The notes: generated by a model from the letters alone, not told the origin. Counted from the stretch's first letter, positions 1 to 6,123 are shown. The stretch is 11,178 nucleotides of DNA from Dyella_B sp035508595 (GCA_035508595.1 DATJMR010000259.1:1-11178); one strand, 5' to 3'. Numbers and translations are program-made.

Positions 1-2
1 GC

Positions 3-23
3 GGCGTGAAGGGCTACAGGTAA
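3..23 (+). CDS. C-terminal end of an unidentified gene entering from the left
   Basis: Only six sense codons are visible, reading GVKGYR in the frame that starts at base 3. They are followed by a tandem stop (TAATAA at 21-26). The frame is chosen because these stops lie about 20 nt before a strong intrinsic terminator at 43-64, the expected spacing for a gene end. Nothing can be said about function from six residues. The frame that starts at base 2 also stays open through the terminator, so the assignment is tentative. Confidence 0.4.
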   Translation, partial: GVKGYR

Positions 24-42
24 TAAATCCTGCTCGTTTTGT

Positions 43-64
43 CGGGGTCGGCCGACCCCGTTTT
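43..64 (+). terminator. Rho-independent terminator
   Basis: Bases 43-60 form a perfect 18-nt GC-rich palindrome (arms CGGGGTCGG and CCGACCCCG), followed directly by TTTT at 61-64. The T run lies on the + strand side, so it should end the gene whose stop codon is at 21. The central bases would form the loop, leaving a stem of about 7 bp. Confidence 0.75.
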
Positions 65-171
65 AGCGAAAGCCCACTGTCGTTCGACGTCGCGCCGAAG
101 GCGCTGCGGTGAAGTAGGGGAAATGCACCGCTGCGGGGGCACGAGAATGTGCGGGTGCCGTATGATCGAAC

Positions 172-421
172 GTAACCATGATCAACTCCAATATAGTTGG
201 TGGTGGCCAGCGGATCGTTTGGGTTACCGCCCAGGCGATCCGCGCTACTTCACTTCATGTCGGGCGTGTCGCGGTCATCACAGCGGATGGGCACGCCCGA
301 CTATCGAACCATTGCATAAGCGCAATCGGCAATCTGTCAGTGTCGAGTGCTTTGGCGCGTTGGCAAATCCTACTCGACGCATGCGAAACGGCTTGGAGGC
401 CTGAACCAGGTACCGCTTTTT
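172..421 (+). ncRNA. Candidate structured small RNA: five tandem stem-loops plus terminator-like hairpin
   Basis: No convincing protein is encoded here, but the + strand folds into consecutive hairpins. H1 is 181-201 (7 bp, one G-U). H2 is 210-243 (14 bp, two G-U, 6-nt loop TTACCG). H3 is 259-301 (10 perfect bp, GTCGGGCGTG with CACGCCCGAC). H4 is 311-326 (5 bp). H5 is 340-380 (10 bp with two G-U, with an inner 4-bp stem 351-354/364-367). A last hairpin at 389-415 is followed by C and T5. The wobble pairs are G-U on the + strand and would be A-C mismatches on the other strand, which favours + strand RNA. A -10-like TATGAT sits at 161-166, which would start transcription near 172; no good -35 is seen. 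No match to tmRNA, RNase P, SRP or 6S RNA signatures was recognised. This is inference from hand folding. Alternatives are a degraded gene or chance structure in GC-rich DNA. Confidence 0.35.
389..421 (+). terminator. Terminator-like hairpin with T5 tract
   Basis: Bases 389-391 (CGG) pair with 413-415 (CCG), and 392-396 (CTTGG) pair with 406-410 (CCAGG, one U-G) around a 9-nt loop, with a two-base bulge at 411-412. The T5 tract is at 417-421. The stem is weaker than the one at 43-60. It would close the candidate RNA described at 172-421. Confidence 0.35.
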
Positions 422-430
422 CAGGTACCG
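407..430. repeat. 9-bp direct repeat CAGGTACCG
   Basis: CAGGTACCG occurs at 407-415 and again at 422-430, 15 bp apart. The core GGTACC is self-complementary, so the two copies could also pair as a 6-bp stem around the T5 run. That would compete with the terminator-like fold at 389-415. No function is assigned. Confidence 0.5.
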
Positions 431-668
431 TTTGACAGCCCGGCTGCGCGTAGCGGCTGGCTATCCTTTCACGGCTGCTCTTCATCACTGCGACCGTAAA
501 AGCCCATCGCCGATACCCAGACACAAGCGCAGCGACGTCACGGTTTGCTTCGCGAACGTGGCGCACGCCGCTTTTGCATCGGGTTTGCATTGACGTGCCG
601 CAGGCGGAAACGTCGTCGTTTTACGCGGCAGTCTTGGTTCGATGATATGGCCGTGCAAACGCAGCAGG
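422..668. other. Intergenic stretch, no convincing gene; one strong hairpin
   Basis: Short open frames on both strands give low-complexity, arginine-rich translations with no family resemblance. The main structure is a 12-bp + strand stem at 536-563: 536-541 pair with 558-563, G542 is bulged, 543-548 pair with 552-557, and the loop is TTC. Its 3' arm overlaps a second possible hairpin (558-562 with 567-571) followed by TTTT at 572-575. The two folds exclude each other. Heptamer TTTGCAT is repeated at 573-579 and 583-589. A smaller bulged hairpin lies at 436-459. No clear terminator for the minus-strand gene ending at 669 was seen. Confidence 0.4.
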
Positions 669-1334
669 TCAATCCATGGCAACCACATGCCTAACTCCCG
701 AGTGGGTTGATGCTGGTTGATCGACGGTGTTGCCGAAGAGCGGCGTTGCCTTCATCGAAGGGCGTGCGCTGAAGCGTCGATACCAGGCGGAAAGTCGCGG
801 ATGCTCCGCGCAAAAATCGTGGATATTGCGAAACTCGATCCAGCTGAGCGCGGTGGCGAGTGCGATATCGCCGATGTCTACAACATCACCCTCAACCCAA
901 TGCGCCTCCAGATAATCGCAGGCGGCGACAACTTTCTGTAGCTGGCCTTCACGCAGCGGCGCCCATCGCATCCCTTCGGGACGGCGTTCGGCTTCCCAGC
1001 GAACGGCGATGCCGGCATCGGCCAATCCCGTGGCGATGGCTTGATGGCGCAAGGCGCGAAAGCGCTGTGAGGATGAGGACGGAATGAGCTTGCGTCCATC
1101 GTGCAAGCCGTCCAGGTATTCGCAGATCACGCTGGAGTCGAACAACACCGTGCCGTCGTCGCACACCAGCACGGGAACCTTGCCCAGCGGGTTGAGCGCG
1201 AAGACGTCGTCGTTGCGTTGCACCGGGCTGGTCTCGTGGTGGATCACGTCGATGCGATCGGCCAGTCCGGCTTCATGCGCGAACACAAGCACTTTTCGCG
1301 CGTACGGCGAGTGCGACTGATACAGAAGCTTCAT
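669..1334 (-). CDS. Glutathione S-transferase family protein (YibF-like)
   Basis: This 221-aa soluble protein has the two-domain GST layout. The N-terminal thioredoxin fold (residues 1-75) carries SPYARKV at 9-15, where Ser9 is the likely glutathione-activating residue. It also has NPLGKVPVL (48-56) with the conserved cis-Pro of the glutathione site, and DSSVICEYL (66-74) that binds the gamma-glutamyl part. The rest is the all-helical domain. Overall wording resembles E. coli YibF, an orphan GST of about 200 aa. After the normal family end near residue 200 there is an extra tail of about 20 residues. The substrate is unknown; family members conjugate or reduce electrophiles and peroxides in the cytoplasm. 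The ATG at 1334 is fixed by homology, though the upstream Shine-Dalgarno is weak. It is divergent from the AsnC-type regulator with 121 bp between starts, so that regulator is a reasonable candidate controller (inference). Confidence 0.88.
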   Translation of the reverse strand: MKLLYQSHSPYARKVLVFAHEAGLADRIDVIHHETSPVQRNDDVFALNPLGKVPVLVCDDGTVLFDSSVICEYLDGLHDGRKLIPSSSSQRFRALRHQAIATGLADAGIAVRWEAERRPEGMRWAPLREGQLQKVVAACDYLEAHWVEGDVVDIGDIALATALSWIEFRNIHDFCAEHPRLSAWYRRFSARPSMKATPLFGNTVDQPASTHSGVRHVVAMD

Positions 1335-1368
1335 GAGGCGAATGCGAGAGGCGGTTGAAGGTGCGGGC

Positions 1369-1374
1369 TATGCT
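1369..1374 (+). promoter_or_regulatory. Possible -10 box in the GST/AsnC divergent gap
   Basis: TATGCT lies 81 bp before the regulator start and is followed by AGAGTCCGCT. No -35 at normal spacing is visible (TTGAAG at 1355 is only 8 bp away). A 6-bp inverted repeat, TGCGGG (1362-1367) with CCCGCA (1396-1401), flanks it and could be an operator arm pair. Confidence 0.25.
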
Positions 1375-1455
1375 AGAGTCCGCTCGCGCGGCGAACCCGC
1401 AACTTTGGACGCCGCAACGCGTCTTTTTCCCGCCTTTGAGTGGTTTCGCGCGCCT

Positions 1456-1932
1456 ATGGCCGACGAGTTGGACAAAATCGACCGACGTATCCTGGCCATC
1501 CTGCAAAAGGATGCGCGCCGGCCGGCCGAGCTGCTGGGCGCGGAGGTCGGTTTGTCCGCCTCCGCGGTGCAGCGGCGCATTGTTCGCATGCGGGACGAGG
1601 GCGTGATCCTTGCCGAAGTGGCCGTGGTCGACCCGAAGCGGGTTGGGCGGCCGTTGACGATGATCGTCGACGTGGAAGTGGAGCGCGAGCGGCCGGAGTT
1701 GATGGCAAGCCTGAAACAATGGATCGCCACCGAACCGTGCATCCAGGAAGCGTGGTACGTCACCGGCGCCGGCGATTATGTGCTGATTGTCGTGGCGCGC
1801 GACGTCGACGATTTCGAAGCGCTTATGCAGCGCATGGTTGCGGACAACGCAAACGTGCGCCGTTTCCAGACCCGAGTGGCGCTGAGTACGCTCAAGCGAG
1901 GCATGCTGGTGCCGTTGGATCCATCGACCTGA
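1456..1932 (+). CDS. Lrp/AsnC family transcriptional regulator
   Basis: The product is 158 aa, a normal length for the family. Residues 4-50 form the AsnC helix-turn-helix, opening with LDKIDRRILAILQ, with the recognition helix in LSASAVQRRIVRMRDEGVI (33-51). Residues 68-145 form the RAM effector/oligomerisation domain, with a GAGDYVL signature near 104-110. Such proteins form octamer-type assemblies that wrap DNA and respond to amino acids or related metabolites; the ligand here cannot be read from sequence. A longer open frame starts at 1333. Its first 41 residues are arginine-rich, unlike the family, and overlap the GST start, so ATG 1456 was chosen. The Shine-Dalgarno is weak. A strong hairpin follows the stop. 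The likely target is the divergent GST gene or its own promoter. Confidence 0.9.
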   Translation: MADELDKIDRRILAILQKDARRPAELLGAEVGLSASAVQRRIVRMRDEGVILAEVAVVDPKRVGRPLTMIVDVEVERERPELMASLKQWIATEPCIQEAWYVTGAGDYVLIVVARDVDDFEALMQRMVADNANVRRFQTRVALSTLKRGMLVPLDPST

Positions 1933-1939
1933 GCGATGC

Positions 1940-1979
1940 GCGCGGCCGACTCGAAGCGAGCTGGCCGCGCCTGAGTTTT
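1940..1979 (+). terminator. Terminator between convergent genes
   Basis: GCGCGGCC at 1940-1947 pairs perfectly with GGCCGCGC at 1963-1970. The stem continues inside with CTCG/CGAG (1950-1953 with 1957-1960) around an AAG loop. TTTT follows at 1976-1979, five bases after the stem. It lies 8 bp past the AsnC-type stop and directly abuts the end of the convergent SDR gene, so it may serve both. Confidence 0.65.
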
Positions 1980-2727
1980 AAAGCTGGCTCATGCCGCCGT
2001 CGACAATGACTTCGGTGCCGACGATGAATGCCGATTCCGGCGCCGTCAGATGCAATACCGTGGTGGCCAGCTCTTCTGCCGTGCCGAACCGACCCAGTGG
2101 AATTTGCGCTTGAATCTGTTGCGCCGTGGCTTCCCGTGTGGCGGTGTCCAACCCCAATTTGCCGTACAGCGGCGTCGCGATGGGGCCTGGGCTTACCACG
2201 TTGACGCGAATCCCTTGCGGCAACAATTCGGCCGACAAGGTCTTGGCCAGCGAAATCACGGCCGCCTTGCTCGCTGCGTAAAGGCTCGATCCGGGCATGC
2301 CGATGTGCGCATTGATCGAACCGTTGATCACGATGGCGGCACCCTTGTTAAGAACCGGCAACAACGCCTGGATCTGGAAATACGCGCCTTTCACGTTGAT
2401 ATCGAAAGTGTGGTCCCACAGCGCCTCATCCACCTCGGCGAAGGCCGCGAACTTGGCGATGCCGGCGTTGACGAACACCGCATCGAGACGGATGCCCTGC
2501 GTCTTCAACGCTTCAGCCAGTTGCTTGGCATCGTGTAACGAGGCGGCATCGCTGCGCAGCGCTAGAACACGGTTGCCGATCTCGCGGCTGGCTTGTTCCA
2601 GCGTTGCCGCATCGCGTCCGGTGATAACGACCCTGGCGCCTTCGGCGGCATAAGCCTTGGCAGCCGCCAGGCCGATGCCGCTGTTGCCGCCGGTAACAAG
2701 TACGGTTTTTTCGTGGAAGCGTTTCAT
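1978..2727 (-). CDS. Classical short-chain dehydrogenase/reductase (SDR), NAD(P)-dependent
   Basis: At 249 aa this is typical classical-SDR length. The Rossmann motif TGGNSGIG is at 12-19. Arg38, in TGR after the second strand, suggests preference for NADPH. D60 contacts adenine and NAG is at 87-89. The full catalytic tetrad is present: N111, S137, Y150 and K154 (YAASK). The PG motif (180-181) follows, and the C-terminal IVDGG end is typical of FabG-like proteins. It should catalyse reversible alcohol/ketone oxidoreduction in the cytoplasm; the substrate is not predictable. The start is supported by GGAGA six bases upstream of ATG 2727. It is divergent from a LysR-type gene with a 102-bp gap, an arrangement in which the LysR protein commonly activates the oxidoreductase. 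Confidence 0.9.
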   Translation of the reverse strand: MKRFHEKTVLVTGGNSGIGLAAAKAYAAEGARVVITGRDAATLEQASREIGNRVLALRSDAASLHDAKQLAEALKTQGIRLDAVFVNAGIAKFAAFAEVDEALWDHTFDINVKGAYFQIQALLPVLNKGAAIVINGSINAHIGMPGSSLYAASKAAVISLAKTLSAELLPQGIRVNVVSPGPIATPLYGKLGLDTATREATAQQIQAQIPLGRFGTAEELATTVLHLTAPESAFIVGTEVIVDGGMSQL

Positions 2728-2800
2728 GGTGTGTCTCCGTGGGAAGGCGATTGGGATGGACGTATGCTGCGCGCCCGCCCGCCATTTGCCGTACCATGAT

Positions 2801-2828
2801 TTCGATGCACTCGTTCGAAGGTATCGAA
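2801..2828. promoter_or_regulatory. Candidate LysR operator in the SDR/LysR divergent gap
   Basis: TTCGAT (2801-2806) and ATCGAA (2823-2828) form an inverted repeat. A third, self-complementary TTCGAA lies between them at 2814-2819. The element ends one base before the LysR ATG, and AAGG at 2818-2821 is the probable ribosome site. LysR proteins usually bind interrupted dyads of T-N11-A type and repress their own gene from sites overlapping their promoter. Binding is inferred only. Confidence 0.35.
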
Positions 2829-2829
2829 C

Positions 2830-3747
2830 ATGTTGTCCGACGACGAATTGGCCTTGATTCAGGCTATCAACGACACCGGCAGCCTTACCCGAGCGGCCGC
2901 CGTGCTGGGCAAGGCGCCCTCAACCGTTTCGCATGCCGCGCGCCAGTTGGAGGCGCGTTTCGATGCGCTGTTGTTCGACCGTCGGCGCTACCGTTTGCAA
3001 CTCACGCCGGCCGGCCGGCTCTTGGCGCAAGAAGCCCAACGGCTGGCGCTGGATGTATCGCGGCTCACGCACCGCGTCAAACAAGTCGCCGGCGGCTGGG
3101 AAGAGCGGTTGTGGATCGTGACGGATGAAATTCTGGAATTCGAAACGCTTCTACCGGTCATTCGCGCGTTCGACGCGTTGCAATCGGGTGTTTCGCTGCG
3201 CATCACGCACGAAGTGTTGAACGGTACGTGGGAGGCGCTGCGTGATGGACGCGCGGATATCGTGGTCGGCGCCACCAACGAGCCACCGGCGATACCCAAA
3301 CTGCGATGGTTCGAGTTGGGCGTGATGGAGTGGGTCTTTGCGGTCTCGCCGCGCCATCCCTTGGCCAAGCTGCGCGAGCCGTTGCAGCAGGAACAGTTGC
3401 TGCCGTATCGCGCGGTGGTGGTCGCGGACTCGTCGCGCACCATCGATCGCCGGGGCTACGGTTGGCTTTCCGGCCAGCAGACGCTGGCCGCGCCCAGCAT
3501 GCGTGCCAAGATCCTTTTGCAACGCGATGGCCTGGGTGTCGGCTGGCTTCCGCGCCGACGCATACAGTCGTTGCTCAAGCGCGGTGAACTGGTGGAAAAA
3601 CGCGTCGCGGATGCGCGCGAACCCAACGTTCTGTATGTCGCGTGGCGCAGCGACAACGTGGGACGCGCCATGGAATGGTGGCTGTCGCAATGGCGTCAGC
3701 CACGGCTGGCGCAGCGCCTGGTTCAGGGCATCGACGTGATCGTGTGA
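2830..3747 (+). CDS. LysR-family transcriptional regulator, YhaJ-like
   Basis: This 305-aa protein has the N-terminal winged helix-turn-helix (about 7-62, with GSLTRAAAVLGKAPSTVSHA at 17-36). A linker helix follows, then the two-lobed periplasmic-binding-protein-like effector domain (about 93-295). Segments GWEERLWIVTDEI and ITHEVLNGTWEALRDGRADI closely resemble E. coli YhaJ and its relatives, a group reported to act in responses to aromatic compounds. The ligand here is unknown. It is cytoplasmic and probably works as a tetramer. The start is ATG 2830, with GAAGG about 8 bp upstream. It is divergent from the SDR gene, its likely target. A long hairpin without a T run follows its stop. Confidence 0.88.
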   Translation: MLSDDELALIQAINDTGSLTRAAAVLGKAPSTVSHAARQLEARFDALLFDRRRYRLQLTPAGRLLAQEAQRLALDVSRLTHRVKQVAGGWEERLWIVTDEILEFETLLPVIRAFDALQSGVSLRITHEVLNGTWEALRDGRADIVVGATNEPPAIPKLRWFELGVMEWVFAVSPRHPLAKLREPLQQEQLLPYRAVVVADSSRTIDRRGYGWLSGQQTLAAPSMRAKILLQRDGLGVGWLPRRRIQSLLKRGELVEKRVADAREPNVLYVAWRSDNVGRAMEWWLSQWRQPRLAQRLVQGIDVIV

Positions 3748-3772
3748 TGCGCCGTCGGCGCGCCGACGCGCA
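3748..3772. terminator. Strong GC hairpin after the LysR gene, no U tract
   Basis: Bases 3753-3768 are a perfect 16-bp palindrome (CGTCGGCG then CGCCGACG). Four further outer pairs (3748-3751 with 3769-3772) form if C3752 is bulged. It starts immediately after the TGA. The absence of a T run makes intrinsic termination uncertain; it could instead protect the 3' end of the mRNA. A second hairpin, GCCAAA/TTTGGC, lies at 3799-3815. Confidence 0.35.
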
Positions 3773-3824
3773 GGTCGACGCCACCGACCCTCAACGACGC
3801 CAAAACGGATTTGGCCGACTCGGG

Positions 3825-3843
3825 CATGCGATCATGTCGCATG
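3825..3843 (+). promoter_or_regulatory. Hairpin enclosing the dbpA start codon
   Basis: CATGCG (3825-3830) pairs with CGCATG (3838-3843) around a 7-nt loop, and the second arm contains the ATG at 3841-3843. No Shine-Dalgarno sequence is visible upstream, so initiation may depend on opening this stem. The stem is only 6 bp and could be accidental. Confidence 0.3.
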
Positions 3844-5220
3844 ACCGACTTCAACACGCTTCCCCTCAAGCCCGCGTTGCTGGCCAGTATTCAAACGCTG
3901 GGCTATAGCGCCATGACGCCGATCCAGGCGCAAAGCCTTCCGGCCATGCTGGAAGGGCGCGACGTGATCGCCCAGGCTCAGACCGGCAGCGGCAAAACCG
4001 CGGCCTTCGGCTTGAGCCTGCTGCAATCGCTCAGCGTGGAAACGATTCGTTTGCAGGCATTGGTGCTGTGCCCCACGCGCGAATTGGCCGATCAGGTGAG
4101 CAAGGCCATCCGCAAGCTTGCGGCGAACATTCCCAACGTCAAATTGCTGACCTTGTGCGGCGGCATGCCGCTGGGCCCGCAGTTGGCCTCGCTCACGCAC
4201 GATCCGCATATCGTGGTCGGCACGCCTGGCCGCGTGCAGGAGCATCTCAAGCGCGGCAGCCTGCATGGCGGCGGCATCAAGGTGCTGGTGCTGGACGAAG
4301 CGGACCGCATGCTGGACATGGGTTTCAGCGAAGCGATCGACGACATTGTCGGGCGCATCGCCAAACACCATCAGACGCTGTTGTTTTCGGCCACGTATCC
4401 GGACGATATCCGCGACGCAAGCCGGCGCATGCAACGCAACCCGGTCGAAATCATCGTCGAGGCACCTAGCGACACCGCACCGGCGATCGAGCAGCAATTC
4501 GTCGAGGTTGATCCGGCACGCAAACTCGATGCGCTGGCGCAACGGCTCACCGACGAGCGCGGGCAGCATGCGTTGGTGTTCTGCAATATGCGGCGCGACG
4601 TCGACGCGGTGGCGGAGGAACTGGATCGCCGCGGCTTTTCCGCGCTGGCGCTGCATGGCGACATGGAACAACGCGATCGCGACGAAGTGCTGGTGCAATT
4701 CGCCAACCGCAGCTGCGCCGTGCTGGTGGCGACCGATGTCGCCGCGCGCGGGCTGGATATCACCGCGCTGCCGCTGGTGGTCAGCTACGACGTCGCCCAC
4801 GATCCGGATACGCATACGCATCGCATCGGGCGCACCGGCCGCGCCGGACAAACCGGCCTGGCGATAACGCTATGCACACCGCGCGAGAAGCCGAAAGTGG
4901 AGAACATCGAGCAGGCACTCGGTATGCCGGTGCCGTGGCGTCCACTGAAGTTGTCCGCGCCGCGTGGCAAAACGTTGCATCTGGCGCCGATGAAAACGTT
5001 GGTGATCGACGCCGGCCGCAAAGACAAGCTTCGCGCGGGCGATATCCTCGGTGCGTTGACCGGTGACGCCGGACTCAAGGCGGACGATGTGGGCAAGATC
5101 GATGTGTTTGCCACGCGTGCCTATGTGGCAGTCAGCCGGTCGCTGGCGAACAAAGCCCTGGAACGCCTGCGTGCCGGGAAAGTCAAAGGGCGCAATCTCA
5201 GAATTCGCGCGCTGCATTGA
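3841..5220 (+). CDS. dbpA: ATP-dependent RNA helicase DbpA (DEAD-box)
   Basis: The product is 459 aa (E. coli DbpA is 457). All DEAD-box motifs are present. The Q-motif region MTPIQ is at 25-29, motif I AQTGSGKT at 46-53 and PTRELA at 78-83. TPGR is at 128-131, DEAD at 152-155 and SAT at 183-185. VATDVAARGLD is at 296-306 and HRIGRTGRAG at 327-336. Residues about 384-457 form the DbpA-type RNA-binding domain, with GDILGALTGDAGL. In E. coli this domain recognises hairpin 92 of 23S rRNA and directs the helicase to late 50S assembly; the same cytoplasmic role is expected here. The frame is open from 3811, but similarity to DbpA begins at MTDFNTL, giving ATG 3841; ATG 3826 is an alternative. Initiation signals are unusual (see the hairpin over the start). 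It is monocistronic. Confidence 0.96.
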   Translation: MTDFNTLPLKPALLASIQTLGYSAMTPIQAQSLPAMLEGRDVIAQAQTGSGKTAAFGLSLLQSLSVETIRLQALVLCPTRELADQVSKAIRKLAANIPNVKLLTLCGGMPLGPQLASLTHDPHIVVGTPGRVQEHLKRGSLHGGGIKVLVLDEADRMLDMGFSEAIDDIVGRIAKHHQTLLFSATYPDDIRDASRRMQRNPVEIIVEAPSDTAPAIEQQFVEVDPARKLDALAQRLTDERGQHALVFCNMRRDVDAVAEELDRRGFSALALHGDMEQRDRDEVLVQFANRSCAVLVATDVAARGLDITALPLVVSYDVAHDPDTHTHRIGRTGRAGQTGLAITLCTPREKPKVENIEQALGMPVPWRPLKLSAPRGKTLHLAPMKTLVIDAGRKDKLRAGDILGALTGDAGLKADDVGKIDVFATRAYVAVSRSLANKALERLRAGKVKGRNLRIRALH

Positions 5221-5233
5221 TATCGACGCTTTC

Positions 5234-5257
5234 AAAGATCCGGTCTGACGGACCTTT
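5234..5257. terminator. Probable bidirectional terminator between dbpA and yaiI
   Basis: AAAGATCCG (5234-5242) pairs with CGGACCTTT (5249-5257), eight of nine positions matching, around a 6-nt loop. The outer A/T pairs give a short U run on either strand. A second small stem, TTTCG/CGAAA, follows at 5255-5268. Both lie between the convergent gene ends at 5220 and 5278. Confidence 0.5.
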
Positions 5258-5277
5258 CGTACGCGAAAACGTGTCGA

Positions 5278-5772
5278 CTAATCGCCGGAAGGTACGCTGC
5301 GCTTGACCTGTTGCGCCAGCCAGCGATCCAGTTGATTGGCAAAGGATTGCCGGTCCCGTTGATGAAACGCGGAAGGGCCGCCCGTGCGAACGCCGGCACC
5401 GCGCAAATCTTCCATGAAATTGCGCATCGACAATCGCTCGGCCATGTTGTCGGGCGTGTAGCGCTCGCCGCGCGGATTGATCGCCACGCCGCCTTTGTCG
5501 ATCACGCGCGCGGCGAGGGGGATGTCCTGCGTGACGACCAGATCGCCGGCCAGCATGCGCCGCACGATTTCATTGTCGGCTTCATCAAAACCGCCTTGCA
5601 CGGTGAGCGTGCGGATGTAGCGCGATGACGGGCGCGGCAGCGCATGATTGGCGACCAAGGTCACGTGAATCTTTGCGCGCTCGGCGGCACGAAAAAGGAT
5701 CTCCTTGATCACGCCCGGACATGCGTCGCCATCGACCCATATTTGCGGACCAAGTGCTTCCGAATCGCTCAT
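5278..5772 (-). CDS. yaiI: YaiI/YqxD family protein (UPF0178), PIN-like fold
   Basis: The product is 164 aa and matches the UPF0178 family throughout. It has IWVDGDACP (11-19), RYIRTL (51-56), GFDEADNEIV (61-70), TQDIPLAA (81-88), NPRGERYT (99-106) and the TGGPSAF...QRDRQSFA end. Conserved acidic residues D14, D16, D66 and D83 fit the metal-binding pocket of PIN-like nucleases. The family's biochemical activity is not established to my knowledge. It is a soluble cytoplasmic protein. The Shine-Dalgarno AAGGA lies six bases upstream of ATG 5772 and overlaps the end of the upstream gene. Only 9 bp separate the two, so they are probably cotranscribed and translationally coupled. Confidence 0.93.
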   Translation of the reverse strand: MSDSEALGPQIWVDGDACPGVIKEILFRAAERAKIHVTLVANHALPRPSSRYIRTLTVQGGFDEADNEIVRRMLAGDLVVTQDIPLAARVIDKGGVAINPRGERYTPDNMAERLSMRNFMEDLRGAGVRTGGPSAFHQRDRQSFANQLDRWLAQQVKRSVPSGD

Positions 5773-5781
5773 TGATAATCC

Positions 5782-6123
5782 TTATTTGAGCGCGATCGCA
5801 ATACGGCGAGAACCTGGCTTTCCATACTCCGCGCGAATGGCTTTGCAGTACGGACCGCCCATGACAAACCGCCGGCAGACAGCTGGGCGATTTTCATAGA
5901 TACCGCAATTCATATGGGTGCGATCCACCGCAACGCACCAGCCGTCTTCGCCGTGCGCCATGACGAGGTGTCCCTGCTCGGTGTGTGCGGTGAGATGAGG
6001 CGGGATGTCGTCCCCGGGCTCCAGCACTACGATCAGACGGCAGCACACCGCTTCGCACCGGGCGCAGTTGGCTTTACCAACCGGTGTGACGGTGTTTGCG
6101 TGGCGAGTGGAAGAGTCCGGCAT
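5782..6123 (-). CDS. CxxCxxxCC zinc/iron-cluster protein (YkgJ family)
   Basis: This small protein of 113 aa has eight cysteines. An N-terminal C20-x2-C23-x3-C27-C28 cluster is followed by C63, C73 (MNCGIYENRPAVCRRF), C83 and C93. This spacing, with the CxIYExRPxxCR signature, identifies the YkgJ/CxxCxxCC family (PF03692), thought to bind zinc or an iron-sulfur cluster. The biochemical role is unknown. It has no signal peptide or membrane segment. GGGAG five bases upstream supports ATG 6123. It is the first gene of a probable operon with yaiI, 9 bp downstream. Pairing a metal-cluster protein with a PIN-like protein could mean a shared RNA or redox role, but that is inference. Confidence 0.85.
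   Translation of the reverse strand: MPDSSTRHANTVTPVGKANCARCEAVCCRLIVVLEPGDDIPPHLTAHTEQGHLVMAHGEDGWCVAVDRTHMNCGIYENRPAVCRRFVMGGPYCKAIRAEYGKPGSRRIAIALK

Noticed and set aside
39..404. 121-aa + strand open frame covering the stem-loop region, and an 85-aa frame at 178-435
   Set aside because: The translations are rich in Arg/Cys/Trp with no domain-like pattern, and the first frame runs through the terminator at 43-64. No ribosome site supports either frame.
255..688. Minus-strand open frames of 111 aa (255-590) and 67 aa (485-688) downstream of the GST
   Set aside because: No family resemblance, no ribosome sites, and composition typical of random GC-rich frames. The second overlaps the end of the GST gene.
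676..720. Possible integron attC-like core (GCCTAAC...GGGTTGATG) at the left flank
   Set aside because: The arms do not pair as an attC site and the sequence lies within or beside the GST coding region; no integrase is present.
1374..1384. TAGAGTCCGCT shared with 6643-6653, considered as a common promoter motif
   Set aside because: Several identical 11-mer pairs are expected by chance in 11 kb, and neither copy has a matching -35 element.
1333..1455. N-terminal 41-residue extension of the AsnC-type regulator
   Set aside because: Arginine-rich sequence unlike the family; it would overlap the GST start codon. The family begins at MADELDKIDRR.
3832..4851. 339-aa minus-strand frame opposite dbpA, rich in His, Arg and Gln
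   Set aside because: Antisense shadow of dbpA; the composition mirrors the codon bias of the real gene.
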